A stretch of DNA of 64,000 nt from assembly GCF_002954775.1 (NCBI RefSeq), contig NZ_PJME01000011.1:1-64000 (forward strand), read 5' to 3'. Below, piece after piece: positions 26,688-34,161 of this stretch. The first letter of the stretch is position 1. Every line of letters begins with the position of its first letter. Both the position numbers and the translations under genes were made by a program. The DNA is from Streptomyces geranii (lineage in GTDB: Bacteria > Actinomycetota > Actinomycetes > Streptomycetales > Streptomycetaceae). Below the pieces are notes generated by a model. That model did no database searches, was not told the origin of the DNA, and worked only from the letters and a program-made list of their open reading frames with translations.

Positions 26688-27809
26688 TCAGCGATCGGTC
26701 AGCCGCTGGCTCAGCCACTCCAGCGAACCGGGGATCTCCCGCCGCCAGGTGTTGAAGTTGTGGCCGCCGCTCTCCAGGACGATCGTCGCGATCCTGGTCG
26801 GGGCCTTCGTCTTGACGAGGTCCACGAACCGCATCGTGGGGCCGTAGTTGGCCTCGCCGTGCCTGCTGGTGGTGACCAGGAGGGAGACGTCCGGCGGCGG
26901 CTGGTGCCTGATGTACCACTCCAGGTCGGCGTGGCGCTTCAGCTCCTTGTCCCCCTGGAAGAGGTCTCCCGTGGTGGCGTCGATCGGCGCCTTGTAGGAG
27001 GGCGAGAGCCCCACCGCGGCCGTGTACACGCGCGGGTGGTGCATCGCGAGCTTCAGCGCGCAGTAGCCGCCCGTCGAGTCGCCGATGATGCCCCAGCTGC
27101 CGGGCTTCGAGCCGACCCGGTAGTGCCCGGCGATCACCGCGGGCAGGTCCCGGGCGAAGAACGTCTCCGTCTGCGGACCGTTCGGCACGTCCACGCACTC
27201 GGTGTCCCGGGGCGGCGCGACGGTCGGCCGCAGCATCACCAGGATCATCGGCTGCGCCCTGCCGTCGCGCACCAACTCGTGCGCCGTGTGCGGGTAGTTG
27301 AGCTTGGTGATGAGGGACTCCGAGGTCCCCGGATAACCGGTCAGCACGACAACGACCGGAAAGGTGCGCTTCGCGTACTGCGGCTGGAAGTACTCCGGTG
27401 GCAGATAGACGTACGCCGGAGAGGTGATCCCCGTCCGCTTGCCGACGACGCCGATCTTCTGGATCTGGCCGCCCACCCTGGGCAGATGGCCGCCCGGCAC
27501 GCTCACCGACCGGGTGGACAGCACCTGGAAGCCGCCGTGCGCCCCGGAACTCTGGTCGACGACCACGCCCTGGTCGGTCTCCTTGCCCAGGAGGTCGTCC
27601 CAGGAGGCGTAAAAACCGAAGCTCTGGTTGACGGCGAGCCCGACCGACGCGAACACCATGACCTGGGTCGCGAGGAGCAGCACCGCCCGCCCGCCGACGG
27701 CCCGCCAGTTGCCGCGCGCCAGCCGGGGCCAGAACACGATCGTGCCGATGAACAGCAGTGCGGCGGCCAGGATCGCCAGCGCCAGCACCGTCTTGCTCGT
27801 GAGACCCAT
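26688..27809 (-). CDS. Membrane-anchored alpha/beta-hydrolase esterase
   Basis: A 373-residue protein with two N-terminal membrane helices (residues 6-28 and 38-60). An extracytoplasmic esterase D/mycolyltransferase-like alpha/beta-hydrolase follows. YVYLPPEYFQPQYAKRTFPV and VVVVLTGYPGTSES form the early strands. The nucleophile elbow is GIIGDSTGGYCAL, and the terminal His is in VLESGGHNFNTWR. The fold matches secreted esterases that can act as acyltransferases in actinobacteria, but a mycolate role is not expected in Streptomyces. It is divergent from the MprF-like gene over about 220 bp, so the two may be functionally linked at the envelope. Confidence 0.88.
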   Translation of the reverse strand: MGLTSKTVLALAILAAALLFIGTIVFWPRLARGNWRAVGGRAVLLLATQVMVFASVGLAVNQSFGFYASWDDLLGKETDQGVVVDQSSGAHGGFQVLSTRSVSVPGGHLPRVGGQIQKIGVVGKRTGITSPAYVYLPPEYFQPQYAKRTFPVVVVLTGYPGTSESLITKLNYPHTAHELVRDGRAQPMILVMLRPTVAPPRDTECVDVPNGPQTETFFARDLPAVIAGHYRVGSKPGSWGIIGDSTGGYCALKLAMHHPRVYTAAVGLSPSYKAPIDATTGDLFQGDKELKRHADLEWYIRHQPPPDVSLLVTTSRHGEANYGPTMRFVDLVKTKAPTRIATIVLESGGHNFNTWRREIPGSLEWLSQRLTDR

Positions 27810-28033
27810 GACTGCAGTCGCCCACTCTCTTCGCCGACGACGAGCGCGCTTCCTTCACTGCGGCTTGCCCCGGGCTTTGGATGTCCTTTGAAACGGCTTT
27901 CCACAGGGGAGTGAACCTGTTCCCCCGAGACACCGTCCTAGAGGGCGCAATGTCGCCGGATGCCGGATTGGCTCCGGATTCCAGGTCTCTCGCAGAACTA
28001 CGGGATGCGATGTCTGTCAGGACAGATGGTGAA

Positions 28034-29845
28034 ATGTCGACCGAGGTTCCAGGGCGACGATCAAGCCGAGTACGGCGCGTACTGCGCGGCCCGCGTCCCG
28101 AAGCCGTCCCCGCGGTGGTCGCCCGGGCCTGTGCGCTGGTGGGTCTGGTCGACATCGCCGCCGGGGTGTTCCCGCGCTTCAGGCACAGCCGGATGCACGC
28201 CATCGCCGAGGTGCTGCCGGGCGCCCTCGGTCCGTTCGCCGCCGCGCTCTCGCTCAGCACCGGCGTACTGCTGCTGCTCCTCGCGCACGGCCTGCGCCGC
28301 CGCAAGCGCCGGGCCTGGCGGGCCGCCGTGGCCCTGCTGCCGGCCGGCGCGGTGGCCCAGTTCGCCTACCGGCACTCGCTCGTCGGGCTGGTCATCTCCG
28401 TACTCCTGCTGGTGGTGCTGCTGCGCCACCGCACCGAGTTCGAGGCCCTGCCCGACCCGCGCAGCCGCTGGCGCGCGCTCACCAACTTCGTCCTGATGAG
28501 CGCCGGTTCGCTGGCCCTCGGCCTGGTCATAGTGAGCGCCCACGGCGACCGCATGTACGGCGACCCGAGCCTCGCGGACCGCATCACGCACGTCCTGTAC
28601 GGCCTGTTCGGCTTCGAGGGCCCCGTCGACTACGACGGGCCCACCTCCTGGACCGTCGGCTACTCCCTGGGCGCCCTCGGCCTGCTGACCGCCATCACGA
28701 CGATCTACTTCGCCTTCCGCCCCGAACACCCGGCCGCACAGCTGACCGAGGAGGACGAGAACCGGCTGCGCGCCCTGCTCGACAGGCACGGCCGCCGCGA
28801 CTCCCTCGGCCACTTCGCGCTCCGCCGCGACAAGGCGGTCGTCTTCTCCCCCAGCGGCAAGGCCGCGGTGACCTACCGCGTCGTCTCCGGTGTGATGCTG
28901 GCCAGCGGCGACCCGATCGGTGACGTGGAGGCGTGGCCGGGCGCGATCGAGCGCTTCATGGACGAGGCCAAGGCCCACTCCTGGACCCCCGCGGTGATGG
29001 GCTGCTCGGAGACCGGCGGCGAGGTCTGGACCCGCGAGACCGGCCTCGACGCCCTCGAACTGGGCGACGAGGCGGTGGTGGACGTCGCGGATTTCTCCCT
29101 CTCCGGGCGCGCGATGCGAAACGTGCGCCAGATGGTCAAGCGCATCGAACGCGCGGGCTACGAAACCCGGGTACGGCGCATCCGTGACCTCGGGGAGAAC
29201 GAGCTGGAGCGCATCCGGCTCGCCGCGGAGGCCTGGCGCGGCACCGACACCGAGCGCGGCTTCTCGATGGCCCTGGGCCGCATCGGCGACCCCGGCGACG
29301 GCGACTGCCTGATCGCCACGGCCCACAAGACCGACGAGACACCCGGCCCGTACGGCGATCTGAAGGCGATCCTGCACTTCGTGCCCTGGGGCACCGACGG
29401 CGTCTCCCTGGACCTGATGCGCCGCGACCGCGCGGCCGACCCCGGCATGAACGAACTCCTCATCGTCGCCGCCCTGGAGGCCGCCCCGCGCCTGGGCGTG
29501 GCCCGTATCTCCCTCAACTTCGCGATGTTCCGCTCGGCCCTGGCCCGCGGCGAGAAGATCGGCGCGGGCCCTGTCCTACGGGCCTGGCGGGGCCTGTTGG
29601 TCTTCCTGTCCCGCTGGTTCCAGATCGAGTCCCTGTACAAGTTCAACGCGAAGTTCCGCCCCCGCTGGGAACCCCGCTTCGTGGTCTACCGCACCTCCAG
29701 CGACCTCCCGCGCATCGGCCTGGCGGCCATGCAGGCAGAGGGCTTCGTAACCCTGGCCCTCCCTCGCATCCTCCGCCGCCGCACATCCCCTCGCCGCCCA
29801 TGCGCCCACGGGGTGGCGGACAGAGGAACGGTACGGCCGGCATAG
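28034..29845 (+). CDS. MprF-like membrane protein with DUF2156 aminoacyl-transfer domain
   Basis: A 603-residue protein. The first half (about residues 25-245) has six or seven membrane helices (LVGLVDIAAGVFPRF, AALSLSTGVLLLLLAHGL). The second half is a DUF2156/GNAT-like domain of the phosphatidylglycerol lysyltransferase type (YRVVSGVMLASGDPIGDVEA, FSLSGRAMRNVRQMVKRIER, ISLNFAMFRSALARGE). Such proteins transfer an amino acid from aminoacyl-tRNA to a membrane lipid. There is no fused LysRS domain as in mycobacterial LysX. The start is uncertain: in-frame ATGs at 27881, 28010 and 28034 exist, and 28034 has AGGA 11 nt upstream. Substrate lipid and amino acid unknown. Confidence 0.85.
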   Translation: MSTEVPGRRSSRVRRVLRGPRPEAVPAVVARACALVGLVDIAAGVFPRFRHSRMHAIAEVLPGALGPFAAALSLSTGVLLLLLAHGLRRRKRRAWRAAVALLPAGAVAQFAYRHSLVGLVISVLLLVVLLRHRTEFEALPDPRSRWRALTNFVLMSAGSLALGLVIVSAHGDRMYGDPSLADRITHVLYGLFGFEGPVDYDGPTSWTVGYSLGALGLLTAITTIYFAFRPEHPAAQLTEEDENRLRALLDRHGRRDSLGHFALRRDKAVVFSPSGKAAVTYRVVSGVMLASGDPIGDVEAWPGAIERFMDEAKAHSWTPAVMGCSETGGEVWTRETGLDALELGDEAVVDVADFSLSGRAMRNVRQMVKRIERAGYETRVRRIRDLGENELERIRLAAEAWRGTDTERGFSMALGRIGDPGDGDCLIATAHKTDETPGPYGDLKAILHFVPWGTDGVSLDLMRRDRAADPGMNELLIVAALEAAPRLGVARISLNFAMFRSALARGEKIGAGPVLRAWRGLLVFLSRWFQIESLYKFNAKFRPRWEPRFVVYRTSSDLPRIGLAAMQAEGFVTLALPRILRRRTSPRRPCAHGVADRGTVRPA

Positions 29846-30238
29846 CCCACGCCCACCAGAGACAGGCCCGAGCGGCGTCCCCACCCCGTCCCAGCCAGGG
29901 GTCACCGCTCGGGCCACGGGCCGATGCCGGTTCTCCGGCGACGGGGGGCGCGGTCGCTTCGCGCCGGGGCGGGTACCGGGTGACGACCCTGCGCGGAGCC
30001 AGCATCCCGACCTCGCCTGGGCCGCAGCACTGCCGGGCCGAGGCAGCTCCCCAATCAGATCGACGCAGTTCTCCCGTCGGGCCGAGGCAGTTCCCCAATC
30101 GGGCCGAGGTTTCTTTCCGACCGAGCGCGGACGCTTTTCGACCGAACTGATCGACCGACCGAGACGGGTGGGTGGGTGGGAAACCAAAGGCCCAAGCCAC
30201 AACACACCGCCCAACCGCCGGGGGCCTACGCTGAACGC
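29846..30238. other. Intergenic region upstream of folP with GGGCCGAGG repeats
   Basis: About 390 bp without a supported gene. GGGCCGAGG occurs at 30035, 30079 and 30101. The first two are part of a longer direct repeat (GGGCCGAGGCAG, then CTCC or TTCC and CCAATC) 44 bp apart. Beyond them lies a run of CGACCGA-type motifs (about 30119-30160) and a GGGT microsatellite (30168-30180). The folP promoter is presumably here but was not identified. Confidence 0.5.
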
Positions 30239-31135
30239 ATGAACAACCACAGCGGACGCGGCCGGGTCGCCGGCCTCCCGGCCTGGGACCGCTGCGCGGT
30301 CATGGGCGTCGTGAACGTCACCCCGGACTCCTTCTCCGACGGGGGCCGCTGGTTCGACACCACCAACGCCGTCAAGCACGGCCTCGACCTGGTCACCGAG
30401 GGCGCCGACCTCGTGGACGTCGGCGGCGAGTCCACCCGCCCCGGCGCCAGCCGGGTCGACGAGGCCGAGGAACTCAAGCGCGTCGTCCCCGTGGTCCGCG
30501 GCCTCGCCGCCGAGGGCGTCACCGTCTCCGTCGACACCATGCGCGCCTCGGTCGCCGAACAGGCGCTCGCGGCAGGCGCCGTACTCGTCAACGACGTCAG
30601 CGGCGGCCTCGCGGACCCCGCGATGGTCCCGGTCGTCGCGGACGCCGGTGCCCCCTTCGTCGTCATGCACTGGCGGGGCTTCCTGGAGGGCGCGAACGTC
30701 AAGGGCGTGTACGCGGACGTCGTCTCCGAGGTCGTCGACGAGCTGCACGCGCGCGTGGACGCCGTACTCGCCGGCGGGGTCGCCCCCGACCGGATCGTCG
30801 TGGACCCGGGACTCGGCTTCTCCAAGGGCGCCGACCACGACCTGACCCTCCTGGCCCACCTGGACCGCCTGCACGGCCTGGGCCACCCCCTCCTGGTCGC
30901 CGCGTCCCGCAAGCGGTTCCTGGGCCGCGTACTGGCCGGTCCCGAGGGCGCCCCGCCCCCCGCGCGGGAGCGCGACGCCGCCACCGCCGCCGTCTCCGCG
31001 CTCGCCGCCCACCAGGGCGCCTGGGCGGTCCGCGTGCACGAGGTCCGTGCCACCGCCGACGCCGTACGGGTCGCCCGCGCGGTGGAGTGGGCCCGCGACG
31101 CCGAAGCCGTCCGCGGCGCGGAGGGAGCCCGGTGA
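30239..31135 (+). CDS. folP: Dihydropteroate synthase
   Basis: A 298-residue TIM-barrel enzyme joining 6-hydroxymethyl-dihydropterin pyrophosphate and p-aminobenzoate; it is the sulfonamide target. Signatures are VMGVVNVTPDSFSDGGRWFD (loop 1), DVGGESTRPGASRVDEAEE (loop 2), ISVDTMR-like VSVDTMRASVAE, VNDVSGGLAD, DPGLGFSKGADHD and AASRKRFLGRVL. First gene of the rightward folate cluster; its TGA overlaps the next GTG by 4 bp. Confidence 0.97.
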   Translation: MNNHSGRGRVAGLPAWDRCAVMGVVNVTPDSFSDGGRWFDTTNAVKHGLDLVTEGADLVDVGGESTRPGASRVDEAEELKRVVPVVRGLAAEGVTVSVDTMRASVAEQALAAGAVLVNDVSGGLADPAMVPVVADAGAPFVVMHWRGFLEGANVKGVYADVVSEVVDELHARVDAVLAGGVAPDRIVVDPGLGFSKGADHDLTLLAHLDRLHGLGHPLLVAASRKRFLGRVLAGPEGAPPPARERDAATAAVSALAAHQGAWAVRVHEVRATADAVRVARAVEWARDAEAVRGAEGAR

Positions 31136-31638
31136 GCGCGCCCCACACCGACGTCGAGCAGGTCGAACTCGCCAACCGGGCCTTCTACGAGGCTCTGGAA
31201 CAGGGCGACTTCGACGAGGTCTCGGCGCTCTGGCTGACCCCCGCCGACCTGGGCGTCGACGAGGAGTACCACGACCCCGCGGAGACCGGTGTGGTCTCCT
31301 GCGTGCACCCGGGCTGGCCGGTGCTGACCGGACGCGGCGAGGTGCTGCGCTCGTACGCGCTGATCATGGCGAACACCGAGTACATCCAGTTCTTCCTGAC
31401 CGACGTGCACGTCTCCGTGACCGGCGACACCGCCCTGGTGAACTGCACGGAGAACATCCTCAGCGGCGGCCCGCCCCCCGAGGACAGCGACGGCGAGCTG
31501 GGCCCGCTGGTCGGCCAGTTGGTCGTCGCCACGAACGTGTTCCGCCGTACGCCCGCCGGCTGGAAGCTCTGGTCGCACCACGCCTCCCCGGTCCTGGCCG
31601 AGAACGACGAGGACGAGGACGACGACACACCCTCCTGA
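31132..31638 (+). CDS. NTF2-like (SnoaL-type) protein in the folate operon
   Basis: A 168-residue protein of the nuclear transport factor 2-like cone fold: VELANRAFYEALEQGDFDEV, then VSCVHPGWPVLTGRGEVLRS and TNVFRRTPAGWKLWSHHASP. The C-terminus is strongly acidic (AENDEDEDDDT). Relatives bind small hydrophobic ligands or act as hydratases/isomerases, but no catalytic set can be assigned. It is coupled to folP by a 4-bp overlap, which suggests a job in, or protection of, pterin chemistry. Confidence 0.85.
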   Translation: MSAPHTDVEQVELANRAFYEALEQGDFDEVSALWLTPADLGVDEEYHDPAETGVVSCVHPGWPVLTGRGEVLRSYALIMANTEYIQFFLTDVHVSVTGDTALVNCTENILSGGPPPEDSDGELGPLVGQLVVATNVFRRTPAGWKLWSHHASPVLAENDEDEDDDTPS

Positions 31639-31763
31639 ACCGAACGTGGTTGGAATCACGATCTCGGGGTAAGTGCGGCTACCAGCCCGTGAGCAGCCGT
31701 GTTCCCACGGGGAAACAGCCGATGAACCCTCCCCTCCATCCCTTGGACGGGCCCCTCGCGGGA

Positions 31764-31782
31764 CGGGCACTGTCAGTGCCCG
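31764..31782. promoter_or_regulatory. Perfect inverted repeat upstream of folB
   Basis: CGGGCACTG (31764-31772) and CAGTGCCCG (31774-31782) flank a single T, giving 9-bp perfect arms with a 1-nt centre. A TAGATT box follows at 31787-31792. The short centre favours a protein-binding site over an RNA hairpin. It lies about 90 nt before folB, in the only sizeable gap of the fol cluster. Confidence 0.45.
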
Positions 31783-31874
31783 AAGGTAGATTCGGAAGTG
31801 GCTGCCGGGCCGACCGCACCCGGTCGGCGGCCTCTTCGAGGCTGCCGCCAACGACGACTGCAGGAGTGATTCGC

Positions 31875-32234
31875 GTGGATCGTGTCGCGCTGCGCGGCCT
31901 GAGGGCCCGTGGACACCACGGTGTGTTCCCGCAGGAGCGGGCGGAGGGCCAGACGTTCGTCGTGGACCTCTCCCTCGGCCTGGACACCCGCCCGGCCGCG
32001 GCCGACGACGACCTGGCGAAGACCGTGCACTACGGCATCGTGGCGGAGGAGGTCGTGGCCGTCGTCGAGGGCGAGCCCGTCGACCTGATCGAGACCCTCG
32101 CCGAGCGCATCGCGCAGGCCTGCCTGAAGCACCCGGGGGTCCAGGAGGTCGAGGTCTGCGTCCACAAACCGGACGCGCCGATCACGGTCCCCTTCGACGA
32201 CGTGACCATCACCATCACCCGGAGCCGAGTATGA
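31875..32234 (+). CDS. folB: Dihydroneopterin aldolase
   Basis: A 119-residue enzyme that cleaves 7,8-dihydroneopterin to 6-hydroxymethyl-dihydropterin and glycolaldehyde. It matches the family through VALRGLRARGHHGVFPQER (catalytic and pterin-binding region), TVHYGIVAEEVVAVVEGEPV, LIETLAERIAQACL and VHKPDAPI near the end. The GTG at 31875 has AGGAG 9 nt upstream and gives the normal length. The gap of 236 bp from the preceding gene and the inverted repeat in it suggest a second promoter. The TGA overlaps the folK ATG by 4 bp. Confidence 0.96.
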   Translation: MDRVALRGLRARGHHGVFPQERAEGQTFVVDLSLGLDTRPAAADDDLAKTVHYGIVAEEVVAVVEGEPVDLIETLAERIAQACLKHPGVQEVEVCVHKPDAPITVPFDDVTITITRSRV

Positions 32235-32842
32235 CCGCCTCGTTCACCGAGAGTCAGAGCGACCCGACCGTCCAGCCGGTGCCGGCCTCCGTCGTCCAGC
32301 AGGTGGACGCCGCCGACACCACCCTGCACAACCCGAAGCGGGCCGTCATCTCCCTCGGCTCGAACCTCGGCAACCGCCTGGAGACCCTCCAGGGCGCCAT
32401 CGACGCCCTGGAGGACACCCCGGGCGTCCGCGTCAAGGCGGTCTCCCCCGTCTACGAGACGGAGCCGTGGGGTGTCCCGGCGGGCAGCCAGCCGTCGTAC
32501 TTCAACGCGGTGGTCGTCCTGAAGACGACGCTCCCCCCGTCCTCGCTCCTGGAGCGCGCGCACGCCGTCGAGGAGGCCTTCCACCGGGTCCGCGAGGAGC
32601 GCTGGGGCGCGCGCACGATCGACGTCGACATCGTCGCGTACGCCGACGAGGTCTCCGACGACCCCGCGCTCACCCTCCCCCACCCGCGCGCCCACGAACG
32701 GGCCTTCGTCCTCGCCCCCTGGCACGACGTGGACCCCGAGGCCCAGCTGCCCGGCCGCGGCCCGGTGGCGGCGCTCCTGGAGCAGGTCGCCCTGGACGGT
32801 GTCGCGCCCCGCGCCGACCTGGAACTCCAGCTGCCGGAATAG
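32231..32842 (+). CDS. folK: 6-hydroxymethyl-7,8-dihydropterin pyrophosphokinase
   Basis: A 203-residue HPPK that transfers pyrophosphate from ATP to hydroxymethyl-dihydropterin. Signatures: AVISLGSNLGNRLETLQGAI, SPVYETEPWGVPAGSQPSYF, the ATP/Mg loop REERWGARTIDVDIVAY and LPHPRAHERAFVLAPW. The first 35 residues are an unconserved Thr/Val/Gln-rich extension. Coupled to folB and followed 59 nt later by the DUF3180 gene. Confidence 0.97.
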   Translation: MTASFTESQSDPTVQPVPASVVQQVDAADTTLHNPKRAVISLGSNLGNRLETLQGAIDALEDTPGVRVKAVSPVYETEPWGVPAGSQPSYFNAVVVLKTTLPPSSLLERAHAVEEAFHRVREERWGARTIDVDIVAYADEVSDDPALTLPHPRAHERAFVLAPWHDVDPEAQLPGRGPVAALLEQVALDGVAPRADLELQLPE

Positions 32843-32901
32843 CCGTTAAGGTCATGACGACCACGGGCCGGTGGTCGCTTCCGGGGAGCTGAAGGGGCAC
32901 C

Positions 32902-33387
32902 GTGAGAGAGCTGCACATCAAGATGCTGGCCGGCGTGTTCGCGGTGGCCGGGGTGCTCTCGTGGGCGGGCGCCCGGCTGTGGAACTCGGTGGGGACACTC
33001 CCCAGCGTCCCGCTGGCCGCGCCCGTCGTGCTCGCCCTGATCGCCGTGGTCCTGCTGGCCACGGCCCTCTCGCTGCGCGCCCGCCTCAAGGCCCAGCGCG
33101 ACCGCCGCCCCGGCGCCAAGGGCGTCGACCCCCTGATGGCCGCCCGCGCGGTCGTCTTCGGCCAGGCCAGCGCCCTGGTGGCCGCCCTGGTCGCCGGTAT
33201 GTACGGCGGCACGGGCGTCTTCCTCCTGGAGTCCCTGGACATCCCGGCCCGCCGCGACCAGGCGTTCTACGCCGGTTTCTCGGTCCTGGCGGGCATCGCG
33301 GTGATAGCGGCGGCCTTCTTCCTGGAGCGGGTCTGCAAACTCCCGGAGGACGACGACACCAACGCGGGCACGGCGCCCGCGGCGTGA
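32902..33387 (+). CDS. DUF3180 integral membrane protein
   Basis: A 161-residue membrane protein with about four helices (residues 8-28, 37-57, 78-102, 120-145) and a basic cytoplasmic loop (RARLKAQRDRRPGAKG). It is the DUF3180 protein that regularly follows folK in actinobacteria, including mycobacteria (Rv3605c, from memory). GTG start with AGCTGAAGGGG upstream. It converges on folE with an 11-bp gap and no visible terminator. Function unknown. Confidence 0.88.
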   Translation: MRELHIKMLAGVFAVAGVLSWAGARLWNSVGTLPSVPLAAPVVLALIAVVLLATALSLRARLKAQRDRRPGAKGVDPLMAARAVVFGQASALVAALVAGMYGGTGVFLLESLDIPARRDQAFYAGFSVLAGIAVIAAAFFLERVCKLPEDDDTNAGTAPAA

Positions 33388-33398
33388 CGTGACGTGGC

Positions 33399-34004
33399 TC
33401 AGCGAGCCATGATCAAGCTCATCGCCTCGTTACGGGTGGCGGGATCCCGCAACTGCCCCCGCACAGCCGAGGTGATCGTCTTCGCCCCCGGCTTCCGGAC
33501 CCCCCGCATCGACATGCACATGTGCTCGCACTGAACGACGACGATCACCCCGCGCGGCTCCAGGATCTCCATCAGGGAGTCGGCGATCTGGGTGGTGAGC
33601 CGTTCCTGCACCTGCGGCCTGCGGGCGTACACGTCCACCAGCCGGGCCAGCTTCGACAGTCCGGTGATCTTCCCGTCGGCCGACGGGATGTAGCCGACAT
33701 GGGCGACCCCGACGAACGGCACGAGGTGGTGCTCACAGGAGGACAGCACCTCGATGTCCTTCACCAGCACCATCTCGTCGTGCCCGAGGTCGAACGTCGT
33801 CGTCAGCACGTCCTCGGGCCGCTGCCACAGCCCCGCGAATATCTCGCGGTACGCCCGCGCCACCCGCCCCGGTGTCTCCCGCAGGCCCTCGCGGTCCGGG
33901 TCCTCGCCGACCGCGATCAGCAGTTCGCGTACGGCGTTCTCCGCCCGCTTCTCGTCGAACTCGCCGATCGTGCCCTCGCCGTCCAGCGTCACGGGGTCGG
34001 TCAT
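33399..34004 (-). CDS. folE: GTP cyclohydrolase I, FolE type
   Basis: A 201-residue enzyme converting GTP to 7,8-dihydroneopterin triphosphate, the entry to folate synthesis. The zinc site is visible as SSCEHHLVPFVG (Cys and His) and QCEHMCMSMRGV. ITGLSKLARLVDVYARRPQV and the terminal LRDPATRNEAMSLI are family hallmarks. The ATG at 34004 has GAGG 6 nt upstream. It lies downstream of ftsH but is separated by a strong hairpin and has its own putative operator region, so it is probably transcribed independently. Confidence 0.97.
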   Translation of the reverse strand: MTDPVTLDGEGTIGEFDEKRAENAVRELLIAVGEDPDREGLRETPGRVARAYREIFAGLWQRPEDVLTTTFDLGHDEMVLVKDIEVLSSCEHHLVPFVGVAHVGYIPSADGKITGLSKLARLVDVYARRPQVQERLTTQIADSLMEILEPRGVIVVVQCEHMCMSMRGVRKPGAKTITSAVRGQLRDPATRNEAMSLIMAR

Positions 34005-34028
34005 CTGGTGCCTCGTTCCTGTCCCTGT

Positions 34029-34058
34029 CACACGTGTGGACCATGCGTCGCACGTGCG
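34029..34058 (-). promoter_or_regulatory. Two CACGTG-centred palindromes upstream of folE
   Basis: CACACGTGTG (34029-34038) and CGCACGTGCG (34049-34058) are both perfect 10-bp palindromes, with centres 20 bp apart (two helical turns). They are embedded in a longer direct repeat (ACGTGTGGACCAT and ACGTGCGGACAT). They lie 25-54 bp before folE and so in its promoter region. A dimeric regulator binding twice on one DNA face is suggested. Confidence 0.5.
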
Positions 34059-34069
34059 GACATACCGAA

Positions 34070-34109
34070 ATGCCGCGCCCCCCAGGCTAGAACCTGGGGG
34101 GCGCGGCAT
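34070..34109 (-). terminator. Hairpin terminator between ftsH and folE
   Basis: Perfect 17-bp arms (34070-34086 and 34093-34109) enclose CTAGAA. There is no T-run after it, as is common for actinobacterial terminators. It lies 52 bp beyond the ftsH stop. Confidence 0.8.
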
Positions 34110-34161
34110 CCATTCCGGGCCCGCTGAGCGGGAAGGGCCGGAGGGGGCCGGTGAGCCGGGA

